A DNA stretch of 64,000 nt from Caulobacter sp. 17J80-11 (GCF_014349105.1 NZ_JACSJI010000013.1:43848-107847), one strand, 5' to 3'. Numbered from the stretch's first letter, positions 8,547 through 18,290 are shown. Notes: generated by a model not told the origin, from the sequence alone. Numbers and translations: made by a program.

Positions 8547-9104
8547 TCAGCTCTCGATCGTTTCGATGGTCAGGTTGCCGTTGGTGAAGACGCAGACGTC
8601 CGCGGCGATGGCCATGGCCTTGCGCGCGATGGTCTCGGCATCCAGCTCGGTGTTGTCGTAGAGCGCGCGCGCCGCCGACAGGGCGTAGGCCCCGCCCGAA
8701 CCGATCGCGGTGACGCCGTGTTCCGGCTCCAGCACGTCGCCCACCCCCGTGAGGGTGAACATGGAATCCCGGTTGGCGGTGATGATCATGGCCTCCAGCC
8801 GGCGCAGGTAGCGGTCGGTGCGCCAGTCCTTGGCCAGGTCCACGCAGGCGCGGGCCAGCTGGTCGGGGTACTGCTCCAGCTTGGCTTCCAGCCGTTCGAT
8901 CAGGGTGAAGGCGTCGGCGGTGGCCCCGGCGAAGCCGGCGATCACCTTGCCGCCGGCCAGGGTCCTGACCTTGCGGGCGTTGCCTTTGATCTGGGTCTGG
9001 CCCATGGAGACCTGGCCGTCGCCGGCGATCACGGTCTTCCCGTTCCGGCGGACGGCGAGGATGGTCGTTCCATGCCAGTCCGGAAAAGCGTCTCGGTTCT
9101 GCAT
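8547..9104 (-). CDS. hslV: HslV, peptidase subunit of the HslUV protease
   Basis: 185 residues from the ATG at 9104. The N-terminal nucleophile threonine follows a 12-residue propeptide ([12 protein letters not shown]) before TTILAVRR, longer than the single Met removed in E. coli HslV but usual in alphaproteobacteria. [10 protein letters not shown] and the [11 protein letters not shown] segment are proteasome beta-type signatures. A longer in-frame start at 9167 would overlap the divergent moeB-like gene and is less likely. hslV and that gene are 49 bp apart, so their promoters must overlap or be very compact. Confidence 0.96.
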   Translation of the reverse strand: MQNRDAFPDWHGTTILAVRRNGKTVIAGDGQVSMGQTQIKGNARKVRTLAGGKVIAGFAGATADAFTLIERLEAKLEQYPDQLARACVDLAKDWRTDRYLRRLEAMIITANRDSMFTLTGVGDVLEPEHGVTAIGSGGAYALSAARALYDNTELDAETIARKAMAIAADVCVFTNGNLTIETIES

Positions 9105-9153
9105 CCGGGCAGAAGTGGCGGGGCGAGGGCGCATGCGCAAGTCGGGGACCTCC

Positions 9154-9924
9154 ATGGCCAGCTTCACTGACGACGAAGTCGAGCGCTACGCCCGCCATCT
9201 GATGCTGCGCGAAGTGGGCGGCCCGGGTCAGCAGCGGCTGAAGACGGCCTCGGTGCTGCTGGTCGGCGCCGGCGGGATCGGCGCGCCGGCGGCGCTCTAC
9301 CTGGCCGCCGCCGGGGTGGGGCGCCTCGGCCTGCTGGATCCCGACACCGTGGCCCTGTCGAACCTGCAGCGGCAGGTGCTCTACGGCGTCGACGACCTGG
9401 GCGCCCTGAAGGCGGAGCGCGGGGCCGAGCGGCTGCGGGCGCTCAACCCGCACGTGGCGGTCGAGGCCCTGCCGCTGCGCCTGGACGACGGCAACGCGCG
9501 CGAGCTGGTGCGCGGCTACGACCTGGTGCTGGACGGCACCGACGATTTCGCCACCCGCTTCGCGGTCAACGCCGCCTGCGTCGCCGAGGGCCGGCCGCTG
9601 GTCTCGGCCGCGCTGGGACGCTGGAGCGGGCAGCTCAGCGTGTTCAGCGGGCGGCCCTGCTACCGCTGCCTGGTGCCCGAAATCCCCCCGGACGCGGAGA
9701 CCTGCGCGGCGGTGGGGGTGATCGGCGCTGTGGCCGGGGTGATGGGCTCCATGGCCGCACTGGAAGCGATCAAGGTTCTCTCAGGAGCGGGTGAGGCCTT
9801 GACCGGACGGCTCTTCCTCTATGACGGTCTCGCCGGGACCGCGCGGGCTGTGGGGGTGAGCGCGGATCCGTCTTGTCCGGTCTGTGGGGGAGGCTGTGAT
9901 GAAGGTGCTGGGAATCCTGATTAA
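9154..9924 (+). CDS. MoeB/ThiF/HesA-family adenylyltransferase
   Basis: 256 residues. These enzymes adenylate the C-terminal glycine of a ubiquitin-like sulphur carrier (MoaD or ThiS). The nucleotide-binding GAGGIG is at 38-43. [16 protein letters not shown], the DGTDDF motif and a zinc site made of CYRC and CPVCGGGC are present, and [17 protein letters not shown] matches the MoeB conserved loop. The start has GGGGA upstream; a slightly longer start at 9133 is possible. The neighbouring genes do not tell MoeB from ThiF. The 3' end overlaps the next gene by 26 bp. Confidence 0.88.
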   Translation: MASFTDDEVERYARHLMLREVGGPGQQRLKTASVLLVGAGGIGAPAALYLAAAGVGRLGLLDPDTVALSNLQRQVLYGVDDLGALKAERGAERLRALNPHVAVEALPLRLDDGNARELVRGYDLVLDGTDDFATRFAVNAACVAEGRPLVSAALGRWSGQLSVFSGRPCYRCLVPEIPPDAETCAAVGVIGAVAGVMGSMAALEAIKVLSGAGEALTGRLFLYDGLAGTARAVGVSADPSCPVCGGGCDEGAGNPD

Positions 9925-10966
9925 GGCGACCTTGGCGATCGTGGCGCTGCTCACGGTCGCGGTGCTCGCGGTGTGGCTGTCGCTGCGCAAGGCCGACATC
10001 CCGTACGCCGAGCTCGAAAAGAAATACGCCACACCGGCGTCGCACTATGTCGAGCTGCCGAGCGGGGTGCGCGTGCACTTCCGCGACGAGGGCAAGCCGG
10101 ACGCGCCGGTGATCGTGCTGGTGCACGGCTTCAGCGCCTCGTCGCACACCTGGGAGCCCTGGGTGAAGCAGCTGGGCGGCGACTACCGGCTGATCTCGCT
10201 GGACTTGCCGGGCCACGGCCTGACCCGCGCGCCGGCGAACTGGAAGCCCTCGATGCAGGCCTACGCCGCCGTGCTCGAGGAGTTCGCCGCGGCCGAGCAA
10301 CTGTCCAAGTTCACCCTGGTCGGCCAGTCGATGGGCGGCAACGTGGCCTGGGAATACGCCCTGGCCCGGCCCGAGCGACTGGACGCCCTGGTGCTGGTCT
10401 CGGCCTCCGGCTGGCCGGTGACCCGGCGCGAAGGCGGCGACAGCGACAAGGTCATGAAGCTGATGGCGCATCCGTGGGGCCGCGCGGCCCTGCGCGACCT
10501 CGACGCCAGCCGGCTGATGCGCGAAGGGCTGGAGAAGGCCTACCAGAACAACGACCTGATCACCGAGGCGACCGTCGACCGCTATGTCGAGCTGAACCGC
10601 GCGCCCGGCCACCGGGACATCGTCATCGACCTGGCGCTGGGCTTCGACAAGCGCGACTTCGCCACGCCCGAGCGGCTGGCGGCGATCAAGACGCCGACCC
10701 TGATCCTGCACGGCCAGAACGACCGGCTGGTGCCGGTCGACGACGTCCAGAAGTTCGCCCAGGCGATCCCGGGCTCGAAGCTGGTGATCTACGCCAACAC
10801 CGGCCACATGCTGAACGAGGAGCGGGCGGCGGAGTCGTCGGCCGACCTGAAGGCCTTCCTCGCCGCCCTGAAGCCCGCAGCGCCGCCGAAGAAGCGCGTG
10901 GTGCTGAAGGCCGCGCCGCCGGAGAGGGTCAAGGAGCTGAAGGAGTCGCCGCTGTTCTTCCAGTGA
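9899..10966 (+). CDS. Membrane-anchored alpha/beta hydrolase
   Basis: 355 residues. One N-terminal transmembrane helix (about 5-28) anchors an alpha/beta-hydrolase fold, probably on the periplasmic side. The oxyanion region is VHGFSAS, the nucleophile is S144 in GQSMGG, and the acid (HGQNDRLV) and histidine (NTGHML) follow in order. The tail after ~320 is lysine/proline-rich. The ATG at 9899 has a strong GGGGGAGG ribosome site inside the end of the moeB-like gene. Esterase or lipase activity is likely; the substrate is unknown. A strong terminator follows. Confidence 0.82.
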   Translation: MKVLGILIKATLAIVALLTVAVLAVWLSLRKADIPYAELEKKYATPASHYVELPSGVRVHFRDEGKPDAPVIVLVHGFSASSHTWEPWVKQLGGDYRLISLDLPGHGLTRAPANWKPSMQAYAAVLEEFAAAEQLSKFTLVGQSMGGNVAWEYALARPERLDALVLVSASGWPVTRREGGDSDKVMKLMAHPWGRAALRDLDASRLMREGLEKAYQNNDLITEATVDRYVELNRAPGHRDIVIDLALGFDKRDFATPERLAAIKTPTLILHGQNDRLVPVDDVQKFAQAIPGSKLVIYANTGHMLNEERAAESSADLKAFLAALKPAAPPKKRVVLKAAPPERVKELKESPLFFQ

Positions 10967-11000
10967 GCGGCGGCCACAGCGGCGGCCGGAGGTGAACAGC

Positions 11001-11035
11001 AAAAACGCCCGCGGGTCGGACCCGCGGGCGTTTTT
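11001..11035. terminator. Bidirectional intrinsic terminator
   Basis: A 16-bp perfect stem with a 3-nt loop, flanked by five As on the left and five Ts on the right (AAAAACGCCCGCGGGT ... TTTTT). It works in both directions and serves the convergent hydrolase and PAS-kinase genes. Confidence 0.95.
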
Positions 11036-11058
11036 CGTTTCCGTCTCTCAGTCCCTGA

Positions 11059-14000
11059 TCAGGCCAACGCCTTGCGCACCGCCTGGGACAGCTCCTCGGC
11101 CTGGTAGGGCTTGCGCAGCAGCGGCCATTCCGGGGCGCTGGCGTCCTCCAGCGTCTCGCCGGAATAGCCGGTCGACAGCAGGATCTTCAGCCCCGGGCGC
11201 TCGGCGCTGGCGGCGCGCGCCAGGTCCACGCCGCTCATGCCGCCGGGCATGACCAGGTCGGTCATCAGGAGCTCCACGTCCGGATTGGCGCGCAGCACCT
11301 CCAGGGCGGCCGGGCCGTCCGGCGCGGCCAGCACCGAGGAGCCCAGCTCCAGCAGCAGGTTCTCGACCACCGTGCGGACGCCCAGGTCGTCCTCGACCAG
11401 CAGGACGCGACGGCCGCGCTCCAGCGGGCGCTCTTCGCGCGGCTCGGCCAGCGGCTCCGTGCGGACGGGCGCCTCGTCGGTGAGCGGCAGGTAGAGGCTG
11501 ACGGTCGCGCCCCGGCCCGGCGTGCTTTCCAGGCTGACGCCGCCGTCGGACTGGCGGGCGAAGCCGTAGACCTGGGCCAGGCCCAGGCCTGAGCCCTCGC
11601 CGACGCCCTTGGTGGTGAAGAACGGCTCGAAGGCGCGCGACATCACGTCGGCGGTCATGCCGGCGCCGGTGTCGATCACCCGCACGCGGGCGTAGTCGCC
11701 GGCCGGGGTGTCGGCCAGCTCGCCCTCAGCCAAGCGGGCGCGGTCGGCCACGATGCGGACCGTGCCGCTGTCGCCGAGAGCGTCGCGCGAATTCACCGCC
11801 AGGTTCAGCAGCGCCCCCTCGAACTGGACCGGATCGACGCGCACGGCGCCCAGGTCCGGCTCGATCTCGACGGTCAGCTCGACAGCCTCACCGACGGCGC
11901 GCTTGAGCATGGGCTCGAAGCCCGCGATCACCGCCCCGAGGTCCAGCACCTCGGGCTTGAACTCCTGGCGCCGCGAGAAGGCCAGCAGCTGGCGGGTCAG
12001 GCGCTCGCCGCGGCGGCCGGCGGCCAGGGCGGCCTCCCCCAGGCGGCGCACCCGCTCGGGCTTGTCGGCCTGGCGCAGGATCATGTCGAGCGCGCCGATC
12101 ACGACGGTCAGCAGGTTGTTGAAGTCGTGGGCGACGCCGCCGGTCAGGCGGCCGACCGTTTCCAGGCGTTGGGCCTGGGCCAGGGCGGCCTCGGTCTTGC
12201 GACGTTCGTCGAGGCTGGCCTCCAGCTCGCGCGAGCGCTCAGCCACCCGACGTTCCAGCTCTTCGCGCGCTTGCACTGAAGCGGTGACGTCGCGGGTGAT
12301 CCCGCAGACTCGCACCACGACGCCGTTCTCATCGAGAATCGGGAAGGCTCGCGCCTCGACGGCGATCACCTGGCCGTCGTCCGGCCGGATGATGCGGTAT
12401 TGCAGAACCTGGCTCTGCCCGTTCCGCACGTTCTCCATTCCCGCGTCGAAATCCTGGCGGTCGTCCGGGTGGATCATCATCCGCCAGGCGTCCGGATCGT
12501 CCAGCAGGGCTTGACGAGAGACGCCCCAGACGCGCTCGCAGGCCGTGTTGAGGAAGCTGAGCCGGCCCGTGTCGGCCGTCCGCATCCACACGATGTCGTC
12601 GGAGGTCTCGGCGAAGCTGCGGAAGCGCTCCTCGCTCGCGCGTAGGGCGTCTTCGGCCAGCTTCTGGTCGGTGATGTCCATCGCGGCGCCGGCGTGGCCG
12701 ACGTATCGGCCTTCGGCGTCGTAGCGCGGCTCGCCGAAATCGCGCACCCAGCGCCATTCGCCGTCGTGACGGCGCAGCCGGTACTCGTGCCGGAACGAAG
12801 CCTGCTCCCGGGTGGCGCTCGTGTAGCTGTCGAAGCAGCGCTCGTAATCGTCCGGGTGAATGGACTCGGCCCAGCCGTGGCCGAGCTCCTGCTCCAGGGG
12901 CCGGCCGGTGAACTCGAGCCAGCGCCGGTTGAACCAGGCGACCGATCCATCGGGGGCCGAGAGCCAGATCAGGGCCGGGGCGGCGTCGGCCACCTCGCCG
13001 AAGCGCGCTTCGCTCTCCTGCGCGGCGGCCTGAGCGGCCTTCAGGTCGGTGACGTCATAGTTCACCCCGCGCATGCCGACGATCTCGCCCTGCGCGTCGC
13101 GAATGGGCTCGCCGCGGCCGATCAGCCAGCGGACCTCGCCGTCGCGCACGATGCGGTATTCGGCCTCGTAGCCCGGGGTGACGCCGCCGCGCGCCGCCGC
13201 CAGGGCGGCTTCGACCTCGGGACGGTCCTCCGGATGGATGCGATCCATGAAGCGCTCGAGGTCGGCGTAGGTCTGGGCCTGCACGCCCCACATCTCCGCC
13301 ATGGCGGCGTTGGCCAGGGCCTCGCCGGTCTTGGCGTTGAAGCTCCACACGCCCACGCCGCCAGCCTCCTCGGCCAGACGCAGGGCGGAGTCGGATTCGC
13401 GGCAGCGCTGCTCGGTCTCGTAGGCGTCGGTGATGTCCTGGCCGGAGCTGAGGGTGCCGGTCACCTCGCCCCGCTCGTCGCGCAGCACCTTGCCGCGCCA
13501 AGCGATCAGGCGGCGCGCGCCGTCCGGGCGCACGATCCAGCCTTCGCCCTCCTCGGGCATGTCGCGACGGCCCTCGACCACGTCCTTGAAGAAGGCGTGC
13601 GCGTCGATCCGCTGCTCTTCGGGCAGGTAGGCGTCGATCCAGTTCTGGCCGACCACGTCCTCGACCGTCTGGCCCAGGATCTCGGCGCCCTTCAGGTTGA
13701 CGTCGCGGACCTTGCCGTCGGGGCCGAGCACCAGCAGCATCACGCCGGCGACGTCGAAGTACTGCTGGCCCAGGTCGTCGCCCACGGCCTCCGGCTGGAC
13801 CAGGTTCTCGGTCTCCACCAGGGCGGAGGTCGAGCCGATCACCTCGCCGACGCCGTTCAGCACCGGCATGGCGGTGACCGACACCAGAATGCGCTTGCGG
13901 GTGCCGGGGTTGGCGATGACGTGCTGGAAGCCCTTCACGGTCTGGCCGCGCAGGGCGCGGGCGGCCGGCAGCAGGTCCGGCGGGATCAGCCGGCCGTCAG

Positions 14001-14334
14001 GATAGGTGATGCCCCAGGTGGCCGAGTGGAAGCGCAGGCCGATCAGCTCGGAATCCTTGCGGCCCAACAGTTGGTGAGCGGCGCGGTTGGCGAAGGTGAA
14101 CTTGCCCGCGGTGTCGGTTTCGACCAGGGCGACCGGCACCGAATTGAGAATGTCGTAGAGCCGCCGCTCGTACCGGTCGGAGGTCTTTTCCGTGGTCTCC
14201 AGCTCGCGCGTGGCGTCGCGATGGCGTTGGGCGGCGCGCGCGGCCAGGGCGAATCCCAGCACCGCAAGGGCGAAGCCCGTCACGGCCAGGATAGCGAGCA
14301 CGAGAACCGGATTGATCTCGCCTTCGATCAACAT
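11059..14334 (-). CDS. Multi-PAS hybrid histidine kinase with C-terminal receiver
   Basis: 1091 residues. A single N-terminal membrane helix (about 8-31) is followed by five consecutive PAS/PAC units (about 57-700), several ending in the D[VI]TD/DVTA linker. HisKA carries the phospho-accepting H736 in GGVAHDFNN. The HATPase has NLAVNSRDAL (N box), DTGAGM and GEGSGLGL. A receiver domain closes the protein with D1026 in MTDLVMPGG. The short 'HDFNN' H-box places it in the HWE-unlike, HisKA-PAS class common in Caulobacteraceae. With no periplasmic loop, sensing is probably cytoplasmic (redox, light or ligand through PAS). No partner regulator is adjacent. Confidence 0.93.
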   Translation of the reverse strand: MLIEGEINPVLVLAILAVTGFALAVLGFALAARAAQRHRDATRELETTEKTSDRYERRLYDILNSVPVALVETDTAGKFTFANRAAHQLLGRKDSELIGLRFHSATWGITYPDGRLIPPDLLPAARALRGQTVKGFQHVIANPGTRKRILVSVTAMPVLNGVGEVIGSTSALVETENLVQPEAVGDDLGQQYFDVAGVMLLVLGPDGKVRDVNLKGAEILGQTVEDVVGQNWIDAYLPEEQRIDAHAFFKDVVEGRRDMPEEGEGWIVRPDGARRLIAWRGKVLRDERGEVTGTLSSGQDITDAYETEQRCRESDSALRLAEEAGGVGVWSFNAKTGEALANAAMAEMWGVQAQTYADLERFMDRIHPEDRPEVEAALAAARGGVTPGYEAEYRIVRDGEVRWLIGRGEPIRDAQGEIVGMRGVNYDVTDLKAAQAAAQESEARFGEVADAAPALIWLSAPDGSVAWFNRRWLEFTGRPLEQELGHGWAESIHPDDYERCFDSYTSATREQASFRHEYRLRRHDGEWRWVRDFGEPRYDAEGRYVGHAGAAMDITDQKLAEDALRASEERFRSFAETSDDIVWMRTADTGRLSFLNTACERVWGVSRQALLDDPDAWRMMIHPDDRQDFDAGMENVRNGQSQVLQYRIIRPDDGQVIAVEARAFPILDENGVVVRVCGITRDVTASVQAREELERRVAERSRELEASLDERRKTEAALAQAQRLETVGRLTGGVAHDFNNLLTVVIGALDMILRQADKPERVRRLGEAALAAGRRGERLTRQLLAFSRRQEFKPEVLDLGAVIAGFEPMLKRAVGEAVELTVEIEPDLGAVRVDPVQFEGALLNLAVNSRDALGDSGTVRIVADRARLAEGELADTPAGDYARVRVIDTGAGMTADVMSRAFEPFFTTKGVGEGSGLGLAQVYGFARQSDGGVSLESTPGRGATVSLYLPLTDEAPVRTEPLAEPREERPLERGRRVLLVEDDLGVRTVVENLLLELGSSVLAAPDGPAALEVLRANPDVELLMTDLVMPGGMSGVDLARAASAERPGLKILLSTGYSGETLEDASAPEWPLLRKPYQAEELSQAVRKALA

Positions 14335-14424
14335 CGCACGTCACCCCCCGAACCCGGCGTCAGGCTGCAAGACGCGGGCCGTTTCAACGGCATAGCGCAG
14401 GTTTACGACGTGTGCACCACCGGC

Positions 14425-16941
14425 TCAGGCGGCGCGATGCGGATTCGCGCTCACGGAGGCCGGATCGGCGGTCAACTCTTGGAGAACGCCTAGCAGGACC
14501 GACGCGTGAATGGGCTTGCTGACGTGCCGGTCGGCCCCCGCCTGGCGGCTGGCGGCGACGTGTTCGTCCAGCGCGTTGGCGGTCAGGGCGACGATCGGCG
14601 TGCGGGCGCGGCCGGTGCTGATTTCCAGGGCGCGGATGGCGGCGGTGGCCTCCAGTCCGTCCATCACCGGCATCTGCAGGTCCATCAGCACGACGTCGAA
14701 GTCGCCGCCCTCGAAGGCGTCCAGCGCCTTGCGCCCGTCATCGACGACGGTCAGCTCGACGCCCGCGGGCTCCAGGATCAGGCGCACGACGCGCTGGTTG
14801 GTCGGATGGTCCTCGGCCAGCAGTATGCGCAGGCCCTCCCGCCCCGCGGCTTCGGTGGTCGCCTGGGCCGCCACGGCGGAGGCCTCGGCCCGCTCCAGCG
14901 GCAGGACCACGGTGAAGGTCGAGCCTTCGCCGGGATTTGACCGCGCCTGGATCGACCCGCCCATCAGCCGGCAGAGGGAGGCGCAGATCGACAGGCCCAG
15001 CCCGGTGCCGCCGAATTTGCGGGTGGTCGAGGCGTCGGCCTGCTCGAAGCGGCGGAAGATCCGCTCGCTCTCTTCACACGGGAAGCCGATGCCGGTGTCC
15101 GAGACGGTCAGGCGCAGTCCGCCCTCGTCGGCGTCCGCGGCCAGGGTCACGCCGCCGGTTTCGGTGAACTTCACCGCGTTGCTGAGCAGGTTGGACAGAA
15201 TCTGCGCGACCCGGATCTCGTCGCCGACCCACACCCCGCGCGCGGCTGGCGAGACCGTGCAGGTCAGTGTCAGGCCCTTGGCCTCGGCGGCGCTGCGATG
15301 AATTTCGGCGATGCGCGGCACGCAGCCGTCCAGGTCGAAGGCGATCGGCGTCAGGCGCATCTCGCCGGCCTCGATCTTCGAGAAGTCGAGGATATCGGTC
15401 AGCACGTGCTCGAGCAGGCGGCCCGAGGCGGCGACCAGCTCGGCCAGCTCGCGGCTGCGCTTGCTGCGCGCCTCCTTGACCAGCAGGTCGCCGGTGGCGA
15501 CCACGCCGTTCAGCGGCGTACGCAGCTCGTGGCTCATGTTGGCCAGGAACGAGGACTTGGCCTGGTTGGCCTTCTCCAGCTCGGCGGTGCGTTCGCGCAC
15601 CCGGTGCTCCAGGGTGGCCAGAAGGTCGTCGGCCTCACCGCGCGCTTCGCGGAGCGCCCGGGCGAGGGCGCCGATCTCGTCCGTGCGGGCTTCGACCGCC
15701 TCCAGCGGCGCGCCTCGGCCACGCGCGCCGGCCCAGGCGGCCAGCGCTTCCAGCGGCTTGACCACCGAGCGCCGGATCAGGACCAGGGCCACGGTCGACA
15801 GCAGGCCCACGGCCAGCAGGCCGACCACCAGCACGGTCAGGGCGGATTCCAGGGCCGTGCGGAGCACCGCCGACTTGGGCAGGACGATCAGCAGTCGCCA
15901 GGACGGCCCGAACATCTGGCCGTAGGCGACCAAGGCGTCCCCCTCGGGACTTTCCACCACGCCGTGGCGGCCGCCGGCGGCGCGCATCCGCGCCAGCGTC
16001 TCGTCCATGCGGGCAAGCACCTTGCGGGCGGCGATGTCCTCCGGACGCAGGTCCGCGCCGGCGCGATAGCCCGGAGAGGCGATCAGCTCGCCGGTCTCCG
16101 AGACGATCAGGGTGGCCGATCCCGGCAGGCGGTCGGCGGCCGAGCCCAGCAGGTTTTCCCCGATCAGCACCGTGGTGCCGAAGGCGCCGACGTGGCGGCC
16201 GCCGAGGTCCAGCGGCGTGACGCAGCCGGTGCCGCGGGGCTGGCCTTTTCCGGACTTGTAGATGATCTGCCGCAGCTTGGTGCAGCGGGTGACGCGTCCC
16301 GGATTGAGCGACGGCAGCGCGATCTGCGCCGCCTCTTCCGGCGCCATGGTGAAGCTGGCCGGGGCGGTCTTCCGGTAGAACATCAGCCGGTCGTCCCGCA
16401 GGGGGCCGAACATCACCATCCGGTCGCTGGGCGTAAAGAAGTAGAGGTTGTCGTAGCGGCCGAGGTGGGCCTCGCCGACCTCGGCGACGGCGCGCGCCGC
16501 GGCGAGCAGCAGGGCTTTGTCCTCGCGGCTGACATGGCGGCCGTCGGCCATGAAGGCGGCCAGGCCGTAAAGCCGGTCGCCGCCGGGGCCGTTCAGGCCG
16601 TCGAACAGGGCCGGGACGCTGCGGCGGGTGCCGTCGGCCTGTAGCGGGAAAAAGGCGTCGAACTGGCGGTCGAGCTCCGGGCCCTCCAGGGCCGGCAGCC
16701 GGCGCAGCAGGGCGCCGGTCGCGGCCGCGTGCACCGTGCGCAGGTCGGAAAACAGCCGCTCCTCCACCACCAGCCGCTCGTCGACATAGTGGGAGAGGGA
16801 CGTGACCTGCTGGCGCGCGGCCTTGTCGTAGAAGACGGCGAAGGCGGCGACGGCGGCGAGCGTGCTGACCAGGATCGACAGGCCGATCACGCCCAGCACC
16901 AGCTTGCGGGCGACGGAGGATCGGTTCGGGGCGCGGCTCAT
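14425..16941 (-). CDS. Hybrid histidine kinase with periplasmic sensor, HAMP and receiver
   Basis: 838 residues from ATG 16941 (a GTG at 16968 is also possible). Two transmembrane helices (about 14-38 and 285-310) bracket a ~250-residue periplasmic region likely to be a dCache-type sensor. A HAMP-like segment and a coiled coil lead to HisKA with H471 in NMSHELRTPLNG. The HATPase has NLLSNAVKF, DTGIGF and GGTGLGLSI. A receiver follows with D754 in LMDLQMPVMDG. It lies 90 bp downstream of the PAS kinase gene's start, in the same orientation. The ligand is unknown. Confidence 0.92.
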   Translation of the reverse strand: MSRAPNRSSVARKLVLGVIGLSILVSTLAAVAAFAVFYDKAARQQVTSLSHYVDERLVVEERLFSDLRTVHAAATGALLRRLPALEGPELDRQFDAFFPLQADGTRRSVPALFDGLNGPGGDRLYGLAAFMADGRHVSREDKALLLAAARAVAEVGEAHLGRYDNLYFFTPSDRMVMFGPLRDDRLMFYRKTAPASFTMAPEEAAQIALPSLNPGRVTRCTKLRQIIYKSGKGQPRGTGCVTPLDLGGRHVGAFGTTVLIGENLLGSAADRLPGSATLIVSETGELIASPGYRAGADLRPEDIAARKVLARMDETLARMRAAGGRHGVVESPEGDALVAYGQMFGPSWRLLIVLPKSAVLRTALESALTVLVVGLLAVGLLSTVALVLIRRSVVKPLEALAAWAGARGRGAPLEAVEARTDEIGALARALREARGEADDLLATLEHRVRERTAELEKANQAKSSFLANMSHELRTPLNGVVATGDLLVKEARSKRSRELAELVAASGRLLEHVLTDILDFSKIEAGEMRLTPIAFDLDGCVPRIAEIHRSAAEAKGLTLTCTVSPAARGVWVGDEIRVAQILSNLLSNAVKFTETGGVTLAADADEGGLRLTVSDTGIGFPCEESERIFRRFEQADASTTRKFGGTGLGLSICASLCRLMGGSIQARSNPGEGSTFTVVLPLERAEASAVAAQATTEAAGREGLRILLAEDHPTNQRVVRLILEPAGVELTVVDDGRKALDAFEGGDFDVVLMDLQMPVMDGLEATAAIRALEISTGRARTPIVALTANALDEHVAASRQAGADRHVSKPIHASVLLGVLQELTADPASVSANPHRAA

Positions 16942-17036
16942 CGATGACTGGCTCGGTTTCTGCGACACTATGGCGACGACGGCTTAACCAAGCGCTATCG
17001 CGAACCTCGGCCCCGATCGGGGGTTTCAGGAGGACG

Positions 17037-17243
17037 ATGAACGCGCCGCGCCTGCTGATCGCCCTCGGCCTGGCCCTCGTGGTCGCGGGCCTGCTGTGGC
17101 CCTGGCTGTCCCGCCTGGGACTGGGCCGGCTGCCGGGCGACATCGTCCTGCGGCGCGAAGGCTTCACCCTCTATGTCCCGCTGGTCACCAGCCTGCTGGT
17201 CAGCCTGGCGCTGACCCTGCTGCTATGGCTGCTCCGCCGATGA
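17037..17243 (+). CDS. DUF2905 small membrane protein
   Basis: 68 residues from the ATG at 17037 behind AGGAGGACG, an excellent ribosome site. Two transmembrane helices (about 5-21 and 46-66) flank the family signature LGRLPGDI and the GFTLYVPLVTSLLVSL segment. The topology is hairpin-like in the inner membrane. Function is unknown. Its end overlaps the next start codon by 4 nt (ATGA), so the two are coupled. An upstream in-frame extension to 16944 lacks a ribosome site. Confidence 0.85.
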   Translation: MNAPRLLIALGLALVVAGLLWPWLSRLGLGRLPGDIVLRREGFTLYVPLVTSLLVSLALTLLLWLLRR

Positions 17244-17743
17244 CCGAGCTGGCCCGCTTCAGCGTGCGGCCCCTGACGGCGGGCGAGCGGCGCCTCGCCG
17301 ACGAGGTGTTCGGCCAGGCGCTGGACTGCGATCCGGTACGGATCTGGGCGCCCGCCCTGCCGCTGCTGGACCGGGCCTTCGTGCCGGGGCGGCTGGGCGG
17401 CCGCAGCTGGATCGTCTGGCCGTGGCCGAGCGCGCGCGCCGACTTCGCGGAGGCGCCGCTACGCCTGCAGGCCACCTTCGTGCACGAGCTGGTCCACGTC
17501 TGGCAGGCCCAGCGCGGCGTGCTGCTGCCACTGGCCAAACTGAAGGCCGGCGACGCGCCGAGGGCCTACCGCTACCGGCTGGACGGGCCCGGCGGGTTCA
17601 CTGCGCTCAACATTGAGCAACAGGCGATGGCGGTCGAACACGACTTTCTGCGCCGCCGGGGCGGCGAGGCGCCCTTCGCCGCCGAGCTCTACGAGGCGGC
17701 GCTGCCGTTTCGTCGGACGGCCCCGCCGGAGCGCCGCGCCTAA
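17240..17743 (+). CDS. Vgr-related protein with HExxH zinc-protease-like motif
   Basis: 167 residues. The core motif HELVHVWQ places H82, E83 and H86 in a zincin-like arrangement, with an upstream IVWPWPSARADFA stretch and a C-terminal NIEQQAMAVEHDF helix. This resembles the small proteins annotated 'Vgr-related' in Caulobacteraceae and the DUF4157 pattern near polymorphic toxin and secretion genes. No type VI genes lie nearby. There is no signal peptide. It is translationally coupled to the DUF2905 membrane protein, suggesting a shared role. Proteolytic activity is unproven. Confidence 0.72.
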   Translation: MTELARFSVRPLTAGERRLADEVFGQALDCDPVRIWAPALPLLDRAFVPGRLGGRSWIVWPWPSARADFAEAPLRLQATFVHELVHVWQAQRGVLLPLAKLKAGDAPRAYRYRLDGPGGFTALNIEQQAMAVEHDFLRRRGGEAPFAAELYEAALPFRRTAPPERRA

Positions 17744-17805
17744 AGGCCGCGTTTTCGCCACGCGGGGAGGGCCTAACTGAAGGGAGTTCGCTTCCGGAGC
17801 GCCCC

Positions 17806-18216
17806 ATGAGAGCCGCCCTCGCCGCCGTCGCCGCCGTCTTCGCGCTCGCCGCCCCTCCCGTCGCCGCCGCGACCGAGACCGCCCAATCCGCGATCACGTA
17901 CACGACGGCGCCGGCGGCCGATCCCGACCTCGAGATCCCGCGCGCGCAGGCGGCGTTGCTGCGCACCATCTGGAAGCTCCAGTCGGGCGCGCCCGACTAC
18001 GGCGCCATGGAGCGGAAGCTCGCCGACACGGTGAAGGCCCAGCCGGACCTGGTGGAGCAGGTGAAGGCCTACGGGCCGGCCGAGGACGTCGAGTACCTGG
18101 GCGCGGTCGACGGCGCGCGCCACTTCAAGGTCGCCTTCAAGGGCGTCGAGACCCACTGGTTCATCGCCCTGTCGCCGGCCGGCAAGATCGCGGCCCTGGT
18201 GTTCCGCGAGGGGTGA
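17806..18216 (+). CDS. Secreted protein, first of a tandem paralogous pair
   Basis: 136 residues. A Sec signal peptide (about 1-22, ending VAAA) precedes a ~110-residue domain. The pattern is LLRTIWKLQSGAPDYGAME, then KLADTVKAQPDLVEQV, GAVDGARHFKVAF and HWFIALSPAGKIAALVFR. The same layout is seen in the gene 75 bp downstream, so this is a local duplication. I do not recognise a named enzyme. The domain is shared by secreted proteins that follow other catalytic domains as an N- or C-terminal accessory, but the function is unknown. Confidence 0.75.
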   Translation: MRAALAAVAAVFALAAPPVAAATETAQSAITYTTAPAADPDLEIPRAQAALLRTIWKLQSGAPDYGAMERKLADTVKAQPDLVEQVKAYGPAEDVEYLGAVDGARHFKVAFKGVETHWFIALSPAGKIAALVFREG

Positions 18217-18290
18217 GGCGACCCGCACCTTGCGGCGCAGCTTCGGAAGCGTATCTGTTGTTCGTCAACCGCCGCTATTGGAGCGCGTTC

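Noticed and set aside
12694..14493. 599-codon plus-strand frame across the PAS kinase
   Set aside because: It mirrors the kinase gene on the other strand; no ribosome site, no recognisable domain.
17240..17743. Type VI secretion cluster suggested by 'Vgr-related' protein
   Set aside because: No tss, hcp or PAAR genes are present; the name is only inherited from family annotation.
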